This document shows positions 13,692-28,700 of a stretch of DNA of 64,000 bases, in pieces; position 1 is the first letter of the stretch, and each line of letters starts with the position of its first letter. This DNA comes from Xiphias gladius (taxonomy: Eukaryota; Chordata; Actinopteri; Istiophoriformes; Xiphiidae): NCBI RefSeq assembly GCF_016859285.1, contig NC_053400.1, positions 15,596,501 through 15,660,500 on the forward strand. Direction: 5' to 3'. The position numbers and the translations under genes were made by a program. Under the pieces are notes generated by a model, which saw only the letters and a list, made by a program, of their open reading frames with translations, was not told the origin of the DNA and did not search any database.

Positions 13692-14132
13692 TTACACCCC
13701 TTTGTTTGGGGATCAACCACAGTAGTGTCTAAATCAATTTTCACTGGTGTTGAAAACATAAAGATATCACCGGCCATTCTCTGTTTTGTTTTAGTACAAT
13801 GAAAAAAACATTGTCATATTGATTTTGAATATACTTTCTGTGCTATCTGAATTAAAAGTAAATTGACCACACATTTGACTACACAGAAGAAAGCAAATTA
13901 GCGTGTAATGTGTTCAACAGTCTTATGAAGGCAGGATGTCCACTGCAAAAAACAAGAGGCCATCACCAATACAAATACAGTAAGCCACAAAGTCAGTTAA
14001 TCTGCCATCCAGTTTCTCTAATTGTTGGGAGTGTCCATTGACTATAAGGTGTTAAACTTTGACTAACTGTCTCAACTGGATGGATTTATCAAATCAACCA
14101 ACAACAAGTCAGTCAGTGAACAGTGGCGACCT

Positions 14133-17100
14133 TCAGTTGTTTGCAGCCATCCTCGCTTTGAGGCGGTTGATTTTGAGAGGGAGCAGGCCAACCATCTCCT
14201 TACTCAGCTCCAGCTCCGTCTCCACAGAGGCTGCTGCCTCAGGGTGGGCCTCACAATACTGCACCACGTATCTAGACAACAGGTGGAGGATGAAAGTGAC
14301 GGTCAACAGGTTACACAGATGAACAAAATGGCAGCTGGCAGCATTTAGACTGTGGAGTACACCCTTATTCCATTCATTTGAACCAATTTCAACAAAATCC
14401 TTTCTAGTCCACCAATTACATCTATCTTTCATTAGACTTTCCTAATGCATCTGTATTAACATCAACCTATTACTGTCATCCTATAGAGTACTCCTGTAGA
14501 CAGCAAGTAATTCAGTATGAAACTCTGCAACTCCTTGGATGTATCACCATAAATTCAGAAATATATTCTCATACTTGTAGTTTTCCAGAGATTTGTTGAG
14601 GTTGTCCAGCTGAACAGGGGGTGAAGAGCTGATCAGCCTGCTGTGCAGTCGGGCTACTCTGAAGCGGGCCACCAGAGCGGGCCTGAGCACCTCCTCTTCC
14701 AGGTGCTCCGGAAACTTCCCCTCTGGAGAACACAGAGAGTCTAGGAACATCTGGAAGTACCTGGAAAGGAGAGGATTACAAATCACTCAGAGTGACTAAT
14801 GTAGACGCATAGAGACACACACATACTGTAGGTACGCCACACATAAATGTGCACTCACTTGGCAGAGGCAGAGCAGAGGTGGTTGAATTTCTTAATCGTA
14901 TGGTTATCTAGCGACTGTGAGTCTGCTTGTCTGTTGGCCAGTGTCAGTTTCAGGTCCATCATTTCATTGTAGATCTCTGCCAACTCAAACATCAACTGTC
15001 TGCGGATCAATAGGTAGTACTGGGCATTCAAGTCTACAGCAAAACAGTGGGAGGTGGAGAAAGTCAGATTTAATCAATTATTGTGTCATCTTACATGGTT
15101 ATTTAATTCTCTCTCTTTCTATTGAATTATACCTTACGAAAATATTCAAAGAGACAAAATTTTCTTCAAAAGGAAGAAAGAAAATTGCAACTCAAGATCA
15201 AATTTAGCTCGGTACCATTACAGATTGGCTCTAGCATGTCAACTCTTCGTTTGTGCATTTTGCAGCGCCGCTCCAGATCCTCTTCAAAGAAAGCCAGGGC
15301 CCTGAACAGAGCACTATGATCCTGCAGGATCTCTATGTGGTCTGTCACATATCCATCCATTTGAAAGTACTCCTTAGCCTGCAAGAGAGAATGAAAGACG
15401 TGAGACACAGTCACAAATAGAGATGAACTACAGACGAGGGTTAATAAAATACCCCCAAAAATAATTTTCTATAAAAGCTCCATGGATGATCCTGCTTAAT
15501 CAACTTTACATAGTAACCACTGGACCTATTGACACCCACACATTTCAGGTTTACCACCATATTTGAGAGCTGAAACTGTACGTTGTATGTTCAACATTTT
15601 GGGCTTTTTTTAAAAATGTAATCCTGTGTGGATGAAGAAAAAGGATAAAGGACTCCTCGTCCAATCAGTTCACATCTTTTACTGGCTCCGAAAACCTGTT
15701 TTTTTGCTCTTTAAACAGGGATAGGAATTTTCTCTCATTGGCCTTAAATACAAAATGTTTCTGAGGGGCAACTCTGCCATGAATACCATCTTAGATTTGT
15801 GATTCGAGGTGCAACAGTGTCACAACGGAAATAATTAAATTTAGTCACACTTTCTGAGGCTGTATTTCTGCGGAGTATTCTGCAAAGTGTCTGTGCCCAC
15901 TGCCTTTGTCACTGTGAATTACTTACTTCAAGTTAAATCCTTTTTTTTTGTAGTTTTTCTATTAAAATGAAAGGGTTTGACATAATTCAGACACACCAGT
16001 ACAGAACAGAAATAACATCAAATTTAAGACATTCTAGTGTAGATTTGCTTCTTGAGAAGAATCCTTAAGACAACAATGTGGTTGAGGACTGTGAGGAACA
16101 GTTGAGTGGAGTGCAGTGCCATGTGGCTGAAATCAGCTTCAGCTATAAATATCTTGGCAAACTCACCGATGCGTCAAGTCAAATCCAATCAAGTTTATTT
16201 GTACAGCCCAGTATCAAATAGAGTATCTCAAGGGGCTTTACACCGCTGTTTTTTTGTGTAACCTGATTTTTTTAAATGCAGCATTTTACTAAAAATAATT
16301 TTAAGGTTCACTTTTATCTTTCAAATATGTGCTAATAAGGTAACTTCAATAACTTCTCAGCATACTAGTGGCCCGTAAACTGTGCTGTACTGCTCTGTGT
16401 GTCTGTTTACTTGTATACGAGACTTCCATGTTGATGATTTGAGTCTGTCCAACCAAGTTTCTGTGTGTGTGTGTGTGTTTGTGTGTGTGAGTGTGCGCCT
16501 GCGCGCCTGCATGCGTGTGTCCATGTATGTGTTGTATATACCTGTGTGACATAATTCTGTCCCACTAGAAATACAGCTCTGGACTCAGTGAAGTCCAATG
16601 GGAACAAACAGCACACCTACAAAACATAAAGCAGAAAGTCTGAGCTCATCTACTATAATGAGCTGGTAATTATTTGCTGAATGGCGCCCTCTAGTGATAC
16701 ATTACTCTTTATTCTTCATTCATTGCCAGATTTGTGATCAGTTGATTGTGCTTTTAAGCTATGGACTGATACTATGACGTCAAAACTTTTTTTTACTTAT
16801 ACATGACTTTAAAAAAAATAACCAGTCTTATAATGCATTATCAGTAAAGGGAAACATTTTTGCTGCTATTGACATAGAGATACAACAACAGGTATGAGTA
16901 CAACATGCTCCTTAACATTTTTAACAATAGCATTGCTAGCAGCAGTAGAAGTAGTACCAAACACAGAATACAGACCTTCTCTTCCAGGCTAGCAATGGAA
17001 TCAAAGGTGTCTTCAGAGCCAAACAGCAGAGCGCTCTTCCTGCCCTTCTCTTCCTCCTCCTCCTCACGTCTTCTTGCTCTCTTCAACTCTTCTTGATGAT

Positions 17101-20100
17101 CAGTATCCAGCTCCCCAATGTTGTCCTGGTCGCAAACACAGGCGCAAGCACATTTTAAGACACACATAAAAGAATTATGTACATCTAAGCTTAAATGCAG
17201 ACAAGCATGTGCAGATATACAGATAATCTACATAAGTAAACATGCATTTGAAGGTTGGTTAAATTGATAATCCTTGATCCTTATTCCTTCTTTTATTTTA
17301 GCATATAATCTTAGGTGCAACTTCTTTTCCCCTGGTTTTCTGCTGATAAAGTTGAGGGTTTTTTTTTGGGTGGAGCTCTTTCTCTTCAGTCATGGTTGCT
17401 TTCACTGCTCATAAGACTCGAGTGCAAGTCATGAGTCTACTGATTTTAAAAACCGCCACAGGCGCACACATGTGCACACACAAGTACAACCATGCAGTAC
17501 CTCTAGCAGCTTCTTAGCATCCTGCAGGAGGTTGAGACAGTATTTGATCCAACATCTCGCGATCTCTGCTCTCTTTTGTCTGAGCTGTTCCCTACGGTCA
17601 CTCTCTGTCTCACCTATGTCAGACAGAGGGAGAAAAAGATATCTAGATAGGCCAGGAAAGAGGGGGAAAGAATGGTATATGTATGTCTGGATGACATAAG
17701 AGGGAGTGAGGGGGAAGGAGTCAGAGAGAGGAAGGAAGGTAATAACTGAGGACAGGAGGCAGGATTGGTCACACAACTGTAGCAATACTTTGCTCACAGT
17801 TGTGTTATCTCCTGTTTGACTAATTGTAATTGAGCTGTGAGTGTGCTTATTGTGATCTGTGTATTAATTAAAGATTTAGATCGATACTTACTTTCCTGTG
17901 CTGCAGCTTCAGAAGGAACCTCTCCTGCCAAGCCTGATATGACGGTAGCTGCTGAGAGGCAATGTCTGCCTTCCATGTATCGACCCTAAAAAAAAAAAAA
18001 ATAATAATAATAAAAAAAAAAAAAAAATCACACACACATACCTCTCATTAATTAAACTCAAAACAAACCACCGTGACAGTGTTAATCCATACCTAAACCA
18101 GATCTTACAAAATATATGACTGTTACAACCAAAATTCTTGCCATTTAATCAAAAATAACTTAATTCTATGTCAAGTCTCTGCAAAAAACACCTACAAGGA
18201 AACTGAAACTTTTCACTTTAACTGGAAACTGTGTAACATGGAAGGCAAAATGGATGAAAACATTTTGGGTGATAACATACAAACCCCTTGTAGATTTGAG
18301 GTTTTTAAATTGCTTTTAATCTATATGAAGCAATCTAAGACCTACCTTTGTGATGTAATACTGTGATAGTGTAGCAGCGTTCAGTGCCCACTCCATTGGA
18401 TTGAACTGATTTAACTGTAACTGTCTCTGCAGGGTACTGTGACAATAGGTGGCAGCACGCTCAGTTTGACCTGGAAAAAACAAAATACTAAACTTATTAT
18501 AACTATCGTCAAATAAAGCAATATATTAACGTAACAACACTCAGCTTCATTATATTCAGAAGAGGACTTCTCAAATGCCTCAAAAATCAGTGGATATGAT
18601 GCGACTTCAAATGACTCGTTTAAAAAAAGTGGATGTTAATTGATTCAAACTGATATATAGTATTTGGAGTTTCTATATCAGTTTAAATATGAAGTACATT
18701 TTACATAAGCTACATTGTAAATATATACTTTTCTACAAATTTGACTCAAACAACACTCACCAAGGTTTTGATAGACTTGAGCAAGGTAGTACATGGTATG
18801 GGTGTAGGCCAACTCAAACCTGGTAGGTATAAAAGGAAAGATGGAAGGAAGAGAAAGAAGGGAAAGGGAAGAAGTAGTGTGTCGAGAAGGCAAAGTAAAG
18901 TAACAATAACATTACTATAAACAGACAGAAGTCTGTGAATCTGCATATGTGCAACACCCCCACTGTATGGGGCTGTTGGAGTTTAGAAGTTACCTCTTGG
19001 TCCTTTCCTGATGTGTCAGCAGGTTCTCCTCGGTAGTAAAGTACTCTGTCATATCAGTGGGGGGACTCCCATCCTGAAAAGAAAAAGGAAACACAACAAT
19101 CATGGCTGCTGATGAAGAGGATGTGGCCAGTGTAATTTTCAGTCACTGCTATGTTGACTCCACAGCCTTGTCCTCCTGCTGTTGGCTTCTCAGTCTATTT
19201 GTCTTTTGAATGCTGGTGTCAAAACAGTAATGGCGAGTGATTTACGATCAACCCTTATGCTGCGTACAAAATTGCTCCCTTTTTGCTACCTAGTGCACTG
19301 TGTTCATATTTCATCTTAAAAAGGTACAATGTAAATGACATTTACACAACTTTTTAATCAAAAACACAACAATGCAATGCTTTCCCTTGGCTCCTGACAG
19401 ACAAACACTAAACCTGTTGATGGCGAGGCAAATTAATGGTGACTAATAAATGTGTGAAATGATGGTTTTTGTCATCTACAGTCTCCCCTGCCCTGCCATC
19501 AATCGCCCAGTGTACCAGTAGCTGCAGTTAAACGGACACCCATTAAATCAACTTTACCTCCTTCATATAACGTTGGTAGATGAACTCTGCTGTTTCAAGG
19601 AAACCCTGAGCCGTCTCCGTCTCATCCCGGCCTGCCCAAAGGATTCCCAACTGGTTCTGACAACACAAACAGCCAACACGAGTGATCAGCATCAGCAGAT
19701 CCTCTGATCTCATACGATCTGGACAAGTCAAGAATCATCTACTGTTACTTTCGTGGTAACAATATGATCGCTCTGTTGTGATTCCATACATATTATGATA
19801 AATCATCAATAAGCTGTAATGTATGCAAAAAGGGAGTCGTGGTGCAAACTGCTTTAATGTAAAATAATATATTTACTAGTCAGTCTGTCTGAGATGGCTG
19901 ATTAGCAGCAGCATCTCAGTCATAATCTATCGAACCTTTTAACGGTATTTATATTTTAATATGTTTGCTAACGTAAAATCAAGGAAGTTTTCTTTTATTA
20001 ACATTGTTTGAGTTAACCTTACCCTGACATGGATAAACAGCGACACATTCTCGGATGACACTCTGCATCTCTCCAGCAGTTTCATGCAGTTCATCAGATG

Positions 20101-20478
20101 CTCCTGTCCGGCTGACAGCTCCTCTGTGTCGACGTGGTTGACGCCCAGATAGTAGTCCACAGCCCCGAGTTTAGCGGCCCGCATCCCGGCTGGCGAGTCG
20201 CAGCTTAAGCCCTGACCGAACAAGTCCTCCCTCTGTCCGTCCACCGGCGGCTCTGTCGGCCGCTGGTCGCCGCTCTCCCCACCGCTCTCCTCCTCACCTT
20301 CGCCAGCTTCCAAACATTTAAGCGAGCAGAATATCTCTCTGAGGAGCTCCCTGGCCTTGTATTTGGAGCGGAACGGGTCATTTTCGGGGTCGTTTCGTGA
20401 TTCTACCTCCGTAAGGTTTTGGGCGTTGGTGAATTTGTCGCAGATAGCGCTCCACTCGTTACCGCCGAGTGACGCCAT
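14133..20478 (-). CDS. kifbp: KIF-binding protein, complete
   Basis: KIFBP (KBP, KIAA1279) is a cytosolic TPR-rich protein that binds the motor domains of a subset of kinesins and keeps them off microtubules; loss of the human gene causes Goldberg-Shprintzen syndrome. The 13 coding exons are (complement) 20023-20478, 19558-19656, 18994-19073, 18761-18819, 18346-18470, 17892-17985, 17501-17613, 16976-17125, 16542-16616, 15222-15378, 14859-15033, 14575-14760 and 14133-14271. They join in phase to 1908 nt, 635 aa plus stop (human 621 aa). Signature stretches are HVDTEELSAGQEHLMNC, RAEIARCWIKYCLNLLQDA, DGYVTDHIEILQDHSALF and FPEHLEEEVLRPALVARFRV. A run of six Glu follows RARRR near residue 363. 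Exon 1 is CpG-rich and has an in-frame ATG matching the family N-terminus. The donor after exon 8 is weak (AAG|GTCTGT). No defect is seen. Confidence 0.96.
16186..16245. repeat. Short repeat fragment in kifbp intron 9
   Basis: The string AATCAAGTTTATTTGTACAG, followed by TATCTCAAGGGGCTTTACA, resembles the 3' tail of the LINE at 51.1 kb (AGTTTTATTTATATGGCACC, then TTATCTCAGGGCACTTTT). It is probably a small tail fragment of the same repeat family. Confidence 0.6.
16461..16489. repeat. (GT)n microsatellite, interrupted
   Basis: Short TG run with one TTTG interruption inside kifbp intron 9. Confidence 0.85.
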
Positions 20479-20734
20479 GTTGGTCTTCTTCTTTTGTCGT
20501 TCAACTGAATCCGGGTCCTTTTTGTTGCATTACTGCCATCTGCTGGAGTTAATCAATTATATCTTTCAGGGATTTCAACGTTGTTGCCATCGGTGCGTTC
20601 CTCCCAAAAATAAACAATCTTGCCCGGTGACCCAGTATTAGGTTTTAGTGTGTTGTTGGAACGTGAGTACAGCATCCATTTAAATATTATTCACTCGAAT
20701 CCGTCAGTCTCCAAGGTATCAGTAAGGACCAGTG

Positions 20735-21215
20735 GTTTGGTATGTACTAAATTACTTTATAAATTACTACTACTGTACTTCAGCACAACGTCGAGGTACT
20801 TGCACTTGAGTATTTTCCTTTTACGCCACGTCATTCCTCTGCTCCACTACATTACAGAGGAAAATATTGTACCTTTTAAACCACTAGCTACGTTTTTCCT
20901 CACAGCTACACTATAGTCACTTGTTACTTTGCAGATTCAAGTTTTAAATACAAAACGTATGATCACTTTATAAAATGTAATGCATTGTTATTGATTAAAC
21001 TATCCAACAGCATATAAAGAAGCTGGCTCCACATCAACACTAACATTAAAATGCTGCTTATCCAAGTTAATGCATCAGTAATAATATATAACACTATGAA
21101 AAGATTCATCATCATTATGAGAACTTTTAGATACTTCAAGTGCATTTGTTTTGCTGATATGTACTTTTATTTAAGTAAAACTGTGAATGCAAAACTGTTA
21201 CTTAATGGAGTATCT
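20735..21215. mobile_element. Non-autonomous repeat, copy 2
   Basis: Better preserved than the 7050-7495 copy. It shows TGTACTTCAGCACAAC, CCACTACATTACAGAGGAAA, TATGATCACTTTATAAAATG, TGCATTGTTATTGATTAAAC and ATTAAAATGCTGCTTATCCA in the same order. I recognise it as a high-copy percomorph repeat, probably a hAT-type MITE. There is no coding capacity. Confidence 0.65.
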
Positions 21216-21548
21216 TCAAGACAAACAAGACTAAAATGAAAACCGCAGCTGTAAAGCTGTACTTCATGAAAAATAAATAAGTCATCCACTCGCTGAATTT
21301 TGTTCAAGTTGGTTGTACCCACTTTATTTAAACAAACCCAGAGAATCAAATTGTTAATCAGGGAAAAATAATGACATGAAGTATGCAATAACAATAAATT
21401 AACGTGAATGACGCATCATGACAACACACAGTTTGGTCAATACTGACAGAAGCATCTTGTTTTGCCCAGTCATGCAGGATTACCACCTAGACAGCCCGGG
21501 CCTAATTATACAGTGTTTACAGCCTCACCACATAAAAAGACATACACA

Positions 21549-21595
21549 TTTATTTTGTATGATTTAAACATTTGCTTGAACAATCATTATTTATT
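21549..21595 (-). terminator. Candidate mpc1 poly(A) signals
   Basis: AATAAA occurs on the minus strand at 21590-21595 and 21549-21554, 675-721 bp past the mpc1 stop, in AT-rich sequence. There is no transcript evidence. Confidence 0.4.
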
Positions 21596-22269
21596 ATACT
21601 GCAATAAAATTATGTCAAATTAGATCCTCATACCAATCTGTTTTAAATGTACAGCGTAATATCTCGCTCCAGGGAACAGCAAACAAAAAGCTTACCTGTC
21701 TGTGTGTTCTCTGTGTTTAAGTAAAGCTTAATGAATAAAAGTCCATATTCTTAGCCAGCGATAATATTCCATGATGTGGAAATATTTGCACAGACAGATC
21801 TCAGGCTAAGTTCTCTATGAAATATTAGGAATATTTCAATTACGAAGGTCGTAAGAATGTAATAAAAATGGTATGCTGATAACCTGAAATGAGACGACTG
21901 CCGAATAATGATTGTTTTAGCATGGTCTTAAAGTGTTTAATGGCAAGTGTATTCAGTGTGTAAAGCATCTTACTGCCAGGCTGGTTAGCTGAGTGTACAT
22001 TCACCTACATTAGACTTTTGTGTCATGTTGAATATTGCAAAAGTTTAAAAATAAATCATGGCAACCCTAAAATGTGGGAGGAAATCATCTTTCTTTTTTC
22101 CGTCTGTATAGTAAAAAGTGACTAAAACTTCATGAGGTTGATCAATCATGGTAATATATCATGGCTTAAGTACCACAGGCTCAATGATTAGATAAAATGT
22201 TTTGATGTCCAGGTTTAGTTGGCTGTCGTAGCAGCACGGTGCAACTTTGGCCCCTGCTTCGCTCTGTCA

Positions 22270-24979
<2,710 letters not shown>

Positions 24980-25225
24980 CGTTTAACGCTAGGACGGTGT
25001 GTGTTTTAGCCGAGAGGAACGCTGTTTCTGTGCTGAAGGGCAACTGGAAACTCAGCTCAGAGGACAACCGGTCCAATGTCCAAACCAAAACACTGGCGCT
25101 TCACGACAGTGTCGCACCGACCGCAGCGCAATCTCAGGCGCCGCCTGTCGGGACTGGAAAAAGATAACCTTAGAAATATCACTGCCGTAGGAATTGTTAC
25201 GGCAATAAGATAAAGGTCGTAAAAC
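24980..25225 (-). promoter_or_regulatory. CpG-rich mpc1 promoter/5' UTR region
   Basis: Directly upstream of the mpc1 ATG, CG dinucleotides are frequent (CTAGGACGG, CGCTTCACGACAGTGTCGCA, CCGACCGCAGCGCAATC), in contrast to the AT-rich surroundings. No TATA box is obvious. A CpG-type housekeeping promoter is inferred. Confidence 0.5.
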
Positions 25226-25320
25226 AGCTTTTAGGAAAGAACTGGAGAAGCCTCACGGATCAGAGGCGAAACGTCTTCAAGAACGTCAAGCAAGCCCAGT
25301 TGCCTTCGCAAAGCACTCAC
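25225..25320. repeat. Dispersed repeat fragment (GGCGAAACGTCTTCAAG)
   Basis: The string AGAGGCGAAACGTCTTCAAG, followed by GCCCAGTTGCCTTCGCAAAG, recurs widely in fish genomes as I remember it. The element class is uncertain. It lies between the mpc1 promoter and the glycosyltransferase 3' end. Confidence 0.45.
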
Positions 25321-25326
25321 AGAAGT

Positions 25327-25677
25327 AAACTTTATTATTCGTTTTCAGTTTTTTTGTAACAAAACACAGAAACAGTATATGACATTTCCAGTCATTAACG
25401 GATAATACAATGCACACGATATACCGTTTTAAAAATTCAACACAAAGGTAATATACACACAGATTAATACACACATAGTCCCATACATGCAAAAATGTTC
25501 ATGTGTACATGCTCATGTACAGTTATTTTGTCCTGAGGAAACTTTATTATTAATTTTCAGTTTTTTGTAAAAGAAACAGTCCAGACATTTCCAGTCATTA
25601 ACCGATAATACAGTAGACATAACATAATGTTTTAAAAGTAATTAAAAAAAAATGAATTCAACACAAAAGTAATATAC
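25327..25677 (-). repeat. Duplicated 3' flank of the GT6 gene, two copies
   Basis: Copies at 25327-25456 and 25539-25677 share AACTTTATTATT, TTTTCAGTTTTT, ACATTTCCAGTCATTAAC, GATAATACA and GTAATATAC in order, with small indels. On the gene (minus) strand each carries an AATAAA signal (25331-25336 and 25543-25548) downstream of the glycosyltransferase stop, so the poly(A) region itself is duplicated. Confidence 0.85.
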
Positions 25678-25784
25678 TTTGAAACCCAGAGAATCCAGAT
25701 AATGCAGGTGCACAAAAAAAACATCAAAAAAAGCAAGAAAATGAAATCAGTTTTTTATTAGGAGGGTTCTATGTCTTGACTTAC

Positions 25785-28700
25785 TCATTCAACACTCATC
25801 AGTGTCACCATTGCACCTCTGCATAGTAGTTCTAACCAGGGAGATCCTGACCACTTTGATGTCTGTCTGTCTGCTGATGATATCTCCTCCGACCACAGGT
25901 ACTCTGGAGACAAGAAGACCTTGGTTGGTTTGTTGTACAACAGGTACCTGCATGACAGAGAGACGGGCAGATATGCCATGACTGAAATTGAACATCAGTG
26001 TCCACTCCACATACCTCTGCATAGTGCTTAGTCAGCTAACCAGCTGGGACTTTGACTTTCTCTGCTGGTGTCTGATACATCCTCCACGCACACAGTACTC
26101 TCTGGAGACAAGACCTTGGTTGGTTTGTTGTAACACAGGTACAACAGGTAGAGAGAGACGGGCAGATATGCCATGTGTGTGTTCTGTTTGAGTGTTTGTG
26201 TCTCAGTAATTCTGGAGATAAGATGTGACTTGTCCTCTTCCAAAGGATAAGAAACTTAATACAGTCCAAGTAATTATTGTAAGAAAACAAAAACGTGACA
26301 AAAACCAGCAGATATAGAAAAGACTGTAAATACACAGAAACTGTGAGTGAAAAAAAATGTGAGTATTAGCAGCATGTTGAGTTCTCTTCAGACTTTACAT
26401 TAAAAATGGTTGTAACAATAAGAATAAAAAACACTGACTGGAAAACAGAGAAACAAAGAAACGCGTGGAAAGCTTTGAAAATGAGGGAATGAATTGTGAC
26501 ACAGTACTTGTTCAGATGACTCTCTTCCTGCCACACAGCTTCAATCTTATTCTTAGCATCCTCCTGCGACTGCTTGTAACAGTACCTGATAAAATGAAAG
26601 TTAAATTTTTTGAGTTAGATTTTATTTTTAAATTCATATGACAAAGAGAGTAATGAAATAAACAGAAAACTTGTTAAATTTGTTGTGGCAATCATGTCAA
26701 AAACTTGTAAGAAGCTCGCATACCGGTCACCTATGTGGCAAAATGTAAGAAAGAAACTGAATACTGACCAAAGGTATTAAAAATATACAGGATTTCGTAG
26801 GCAAAGGTTTTTACCCTTCCAGCTCTCTGGATATTGTCAGCTCTCTGACCATATTGTGTGTCTTTCTCTGCCTTATCATTACTATCTTTTACATTTTCTT
26901 TTAATTAGAAATAGCATGAAAAGAACTTAAGAGATAATTTGGTTTTGGTTACTTGACAAGTTTGTACATGTCCTCCAGGTATCCACCCCAGACAGCAGCA
27001 GTGTAATAGTAATCTCCTTCATCAGCAGGAATATACGCCTTGGACTTGGGTCGACGCTCATACGGAAACTGATCCCTGTTTGTATTCTGAGAAAAAAAAG
27101 GCAAAAACTACTTAATAAATTATGGATTAAAAATGATGAGAGGCTATAACTGATACTTGCGAGGGCAGTTAATGCTGTGGTTGTTCAGAAAAAAGTCAGT
27201 ATAATTTAAACAATAACTGCATAACACAGAGGTAAAACACACCATAAAAAAAAGAAAGCCATCACATTACATTATCATGGACATAAAATAAGTAAAGATT
27301 TCCATTGACTTAGGATAAGTACTGTAAGAGGAAGAGCAAAACCTTGTAGTAGCCACGGTGAAGCACAGCAGATAGCTGGCTGAGAGACTCGGCTCCAAAG
27401 CGGTTGTGGAAGACACTGTCGATGTCCATCATGAAAAGATAATCTGCTTCATTGCGGATCTGAAAACAGGACAGATGAGACATAGGAATGAATGCATTAT
27501 GGAAAGACTCAATTAGATAAAAGAAGACGTAACTAAAGAATATAACCAATAAGAAATATTACAGAGCACCGTATTTTATTTTTATGCACCTCAGTGAGTG
27601 CTGAATCCATTTTTGTTGCTTGTTTTTCTTTTTAAGAACCTCCAAGAAGTAAAGACTGAGAAGTGAAGATTTTAAAGGATCAGTGTGTCACGGCTCTGGC
27701 TATGACTCCCGTATTCCCTCCTGTTTCCCTGTTTTCCCTGTGAGGTGTATGGTTACATATGTAGAGCTGAATTTATGTGTTTAAATAGAGGCCCTAGGTC
27801 AAAGATCCTAGAAGGGGGCCTTGCAATCTGAAAAGTGAGGAAATGCTTTGGACTTAAAGCTTTATGTTAGTGTTGTTTTCAGGAAAACAACTGCCTTATT
27901 TAAGAGTCGGTGGTCAAGGCCAAATTTTCAGGGTGGTTCATTGGCTTCACACCCTCTCACAAGCAGACCTGCAGGTGCTTGATTTGACGCTGTACTTCTT
28001 TGTAATAAACCTTTATATGCAATCAAGACGGTGTCTCCTTCATCCTCTTCACATCCTCATCACCATCGAATAAAATACACCTGTCTGCACTGTGTGTGTG
28101 TGTGTGTGTGTGTGTGGTGTGGCTCTCCGTCTCCTGTCTCCTGCTTCCGCTCCACATCTGTCTTCAATCAGCTCCACAACCCAGCAGTAAAGGAACCCTG
28201 ACTCTTAACCCACTCATCGCCAGATTGTTCTGCCAACCTCCGTGAAAGTCACTCTCTCTTGGCGGCTCCTGTAACTACAATACTTGAGTTATTTCCCATG
28301 TTTCCTTGTGCCTGTTACTTTGTTCTCGTGTGTTTAGGATTCCCTAAGCCCTCTTTCTAATTGTGTCTCCTCCTCCGCCCACGCCACTTCAGCTTGCCAG
28401 TTGCCTTCCTCACTCATCTGCCTGCCATCGAACAAAAAGTTGGACCTCAGGAATGCCCATCACCTTATTCGGATCTGGGAGGGTGACGAGTGGAAGATGG
28501 CTTTCAACACCCCCCTAAGCTATTTTGAATACCTGATCATGCCCTCCGGCCTCAACAACGCCCCAGCAGTTTTCCAGCAGTATTTCATAAAGTTTCCCAG
28601 CACTGTTGCTATAAGAGCACGGTGGGAAAATTAGGCCAGTTGCCTACTTCTCATCTAAACTTGATTCTGCAGCTGCAGGATTGCCACGTTGCTTAAGAGC

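Larger units (their letters stand above)
11737..14132. other. Intergenic and kifbp 3' UTR
   Basis: No exon was recognised. It contains a dispersed repeat (about 12740-13160) and, on the minus strand within 460 bp of the kifbp stop, two poly(A) signals (13678-13683 and 13686-13691). Confidence 0.6.
20479..22269. other. kifbp 5' flank, repeat, mpc1 3' UTR
   Basis: The kifbp promoter side is followed by a non-autonomous repeat (20735-21215) and then the mpc1 3' UTR. AATAAA signals on the minus strand at 21590-21595 and 21549-21554 lie about 0.7 kb beyond the mpc1 stop. No other gene was seen. Confidence 0.6.

Noticed and set aside
16841-17167. A longer kifbp exon 8 reading through into 16.9 kb
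   Set aside because: The frame continues past 16976, but the family sequence resumes only at 16616 (LFPLDFTESRAVFL), and the 16976/16616 join keeps phase despite the weak GTCTGT donor.
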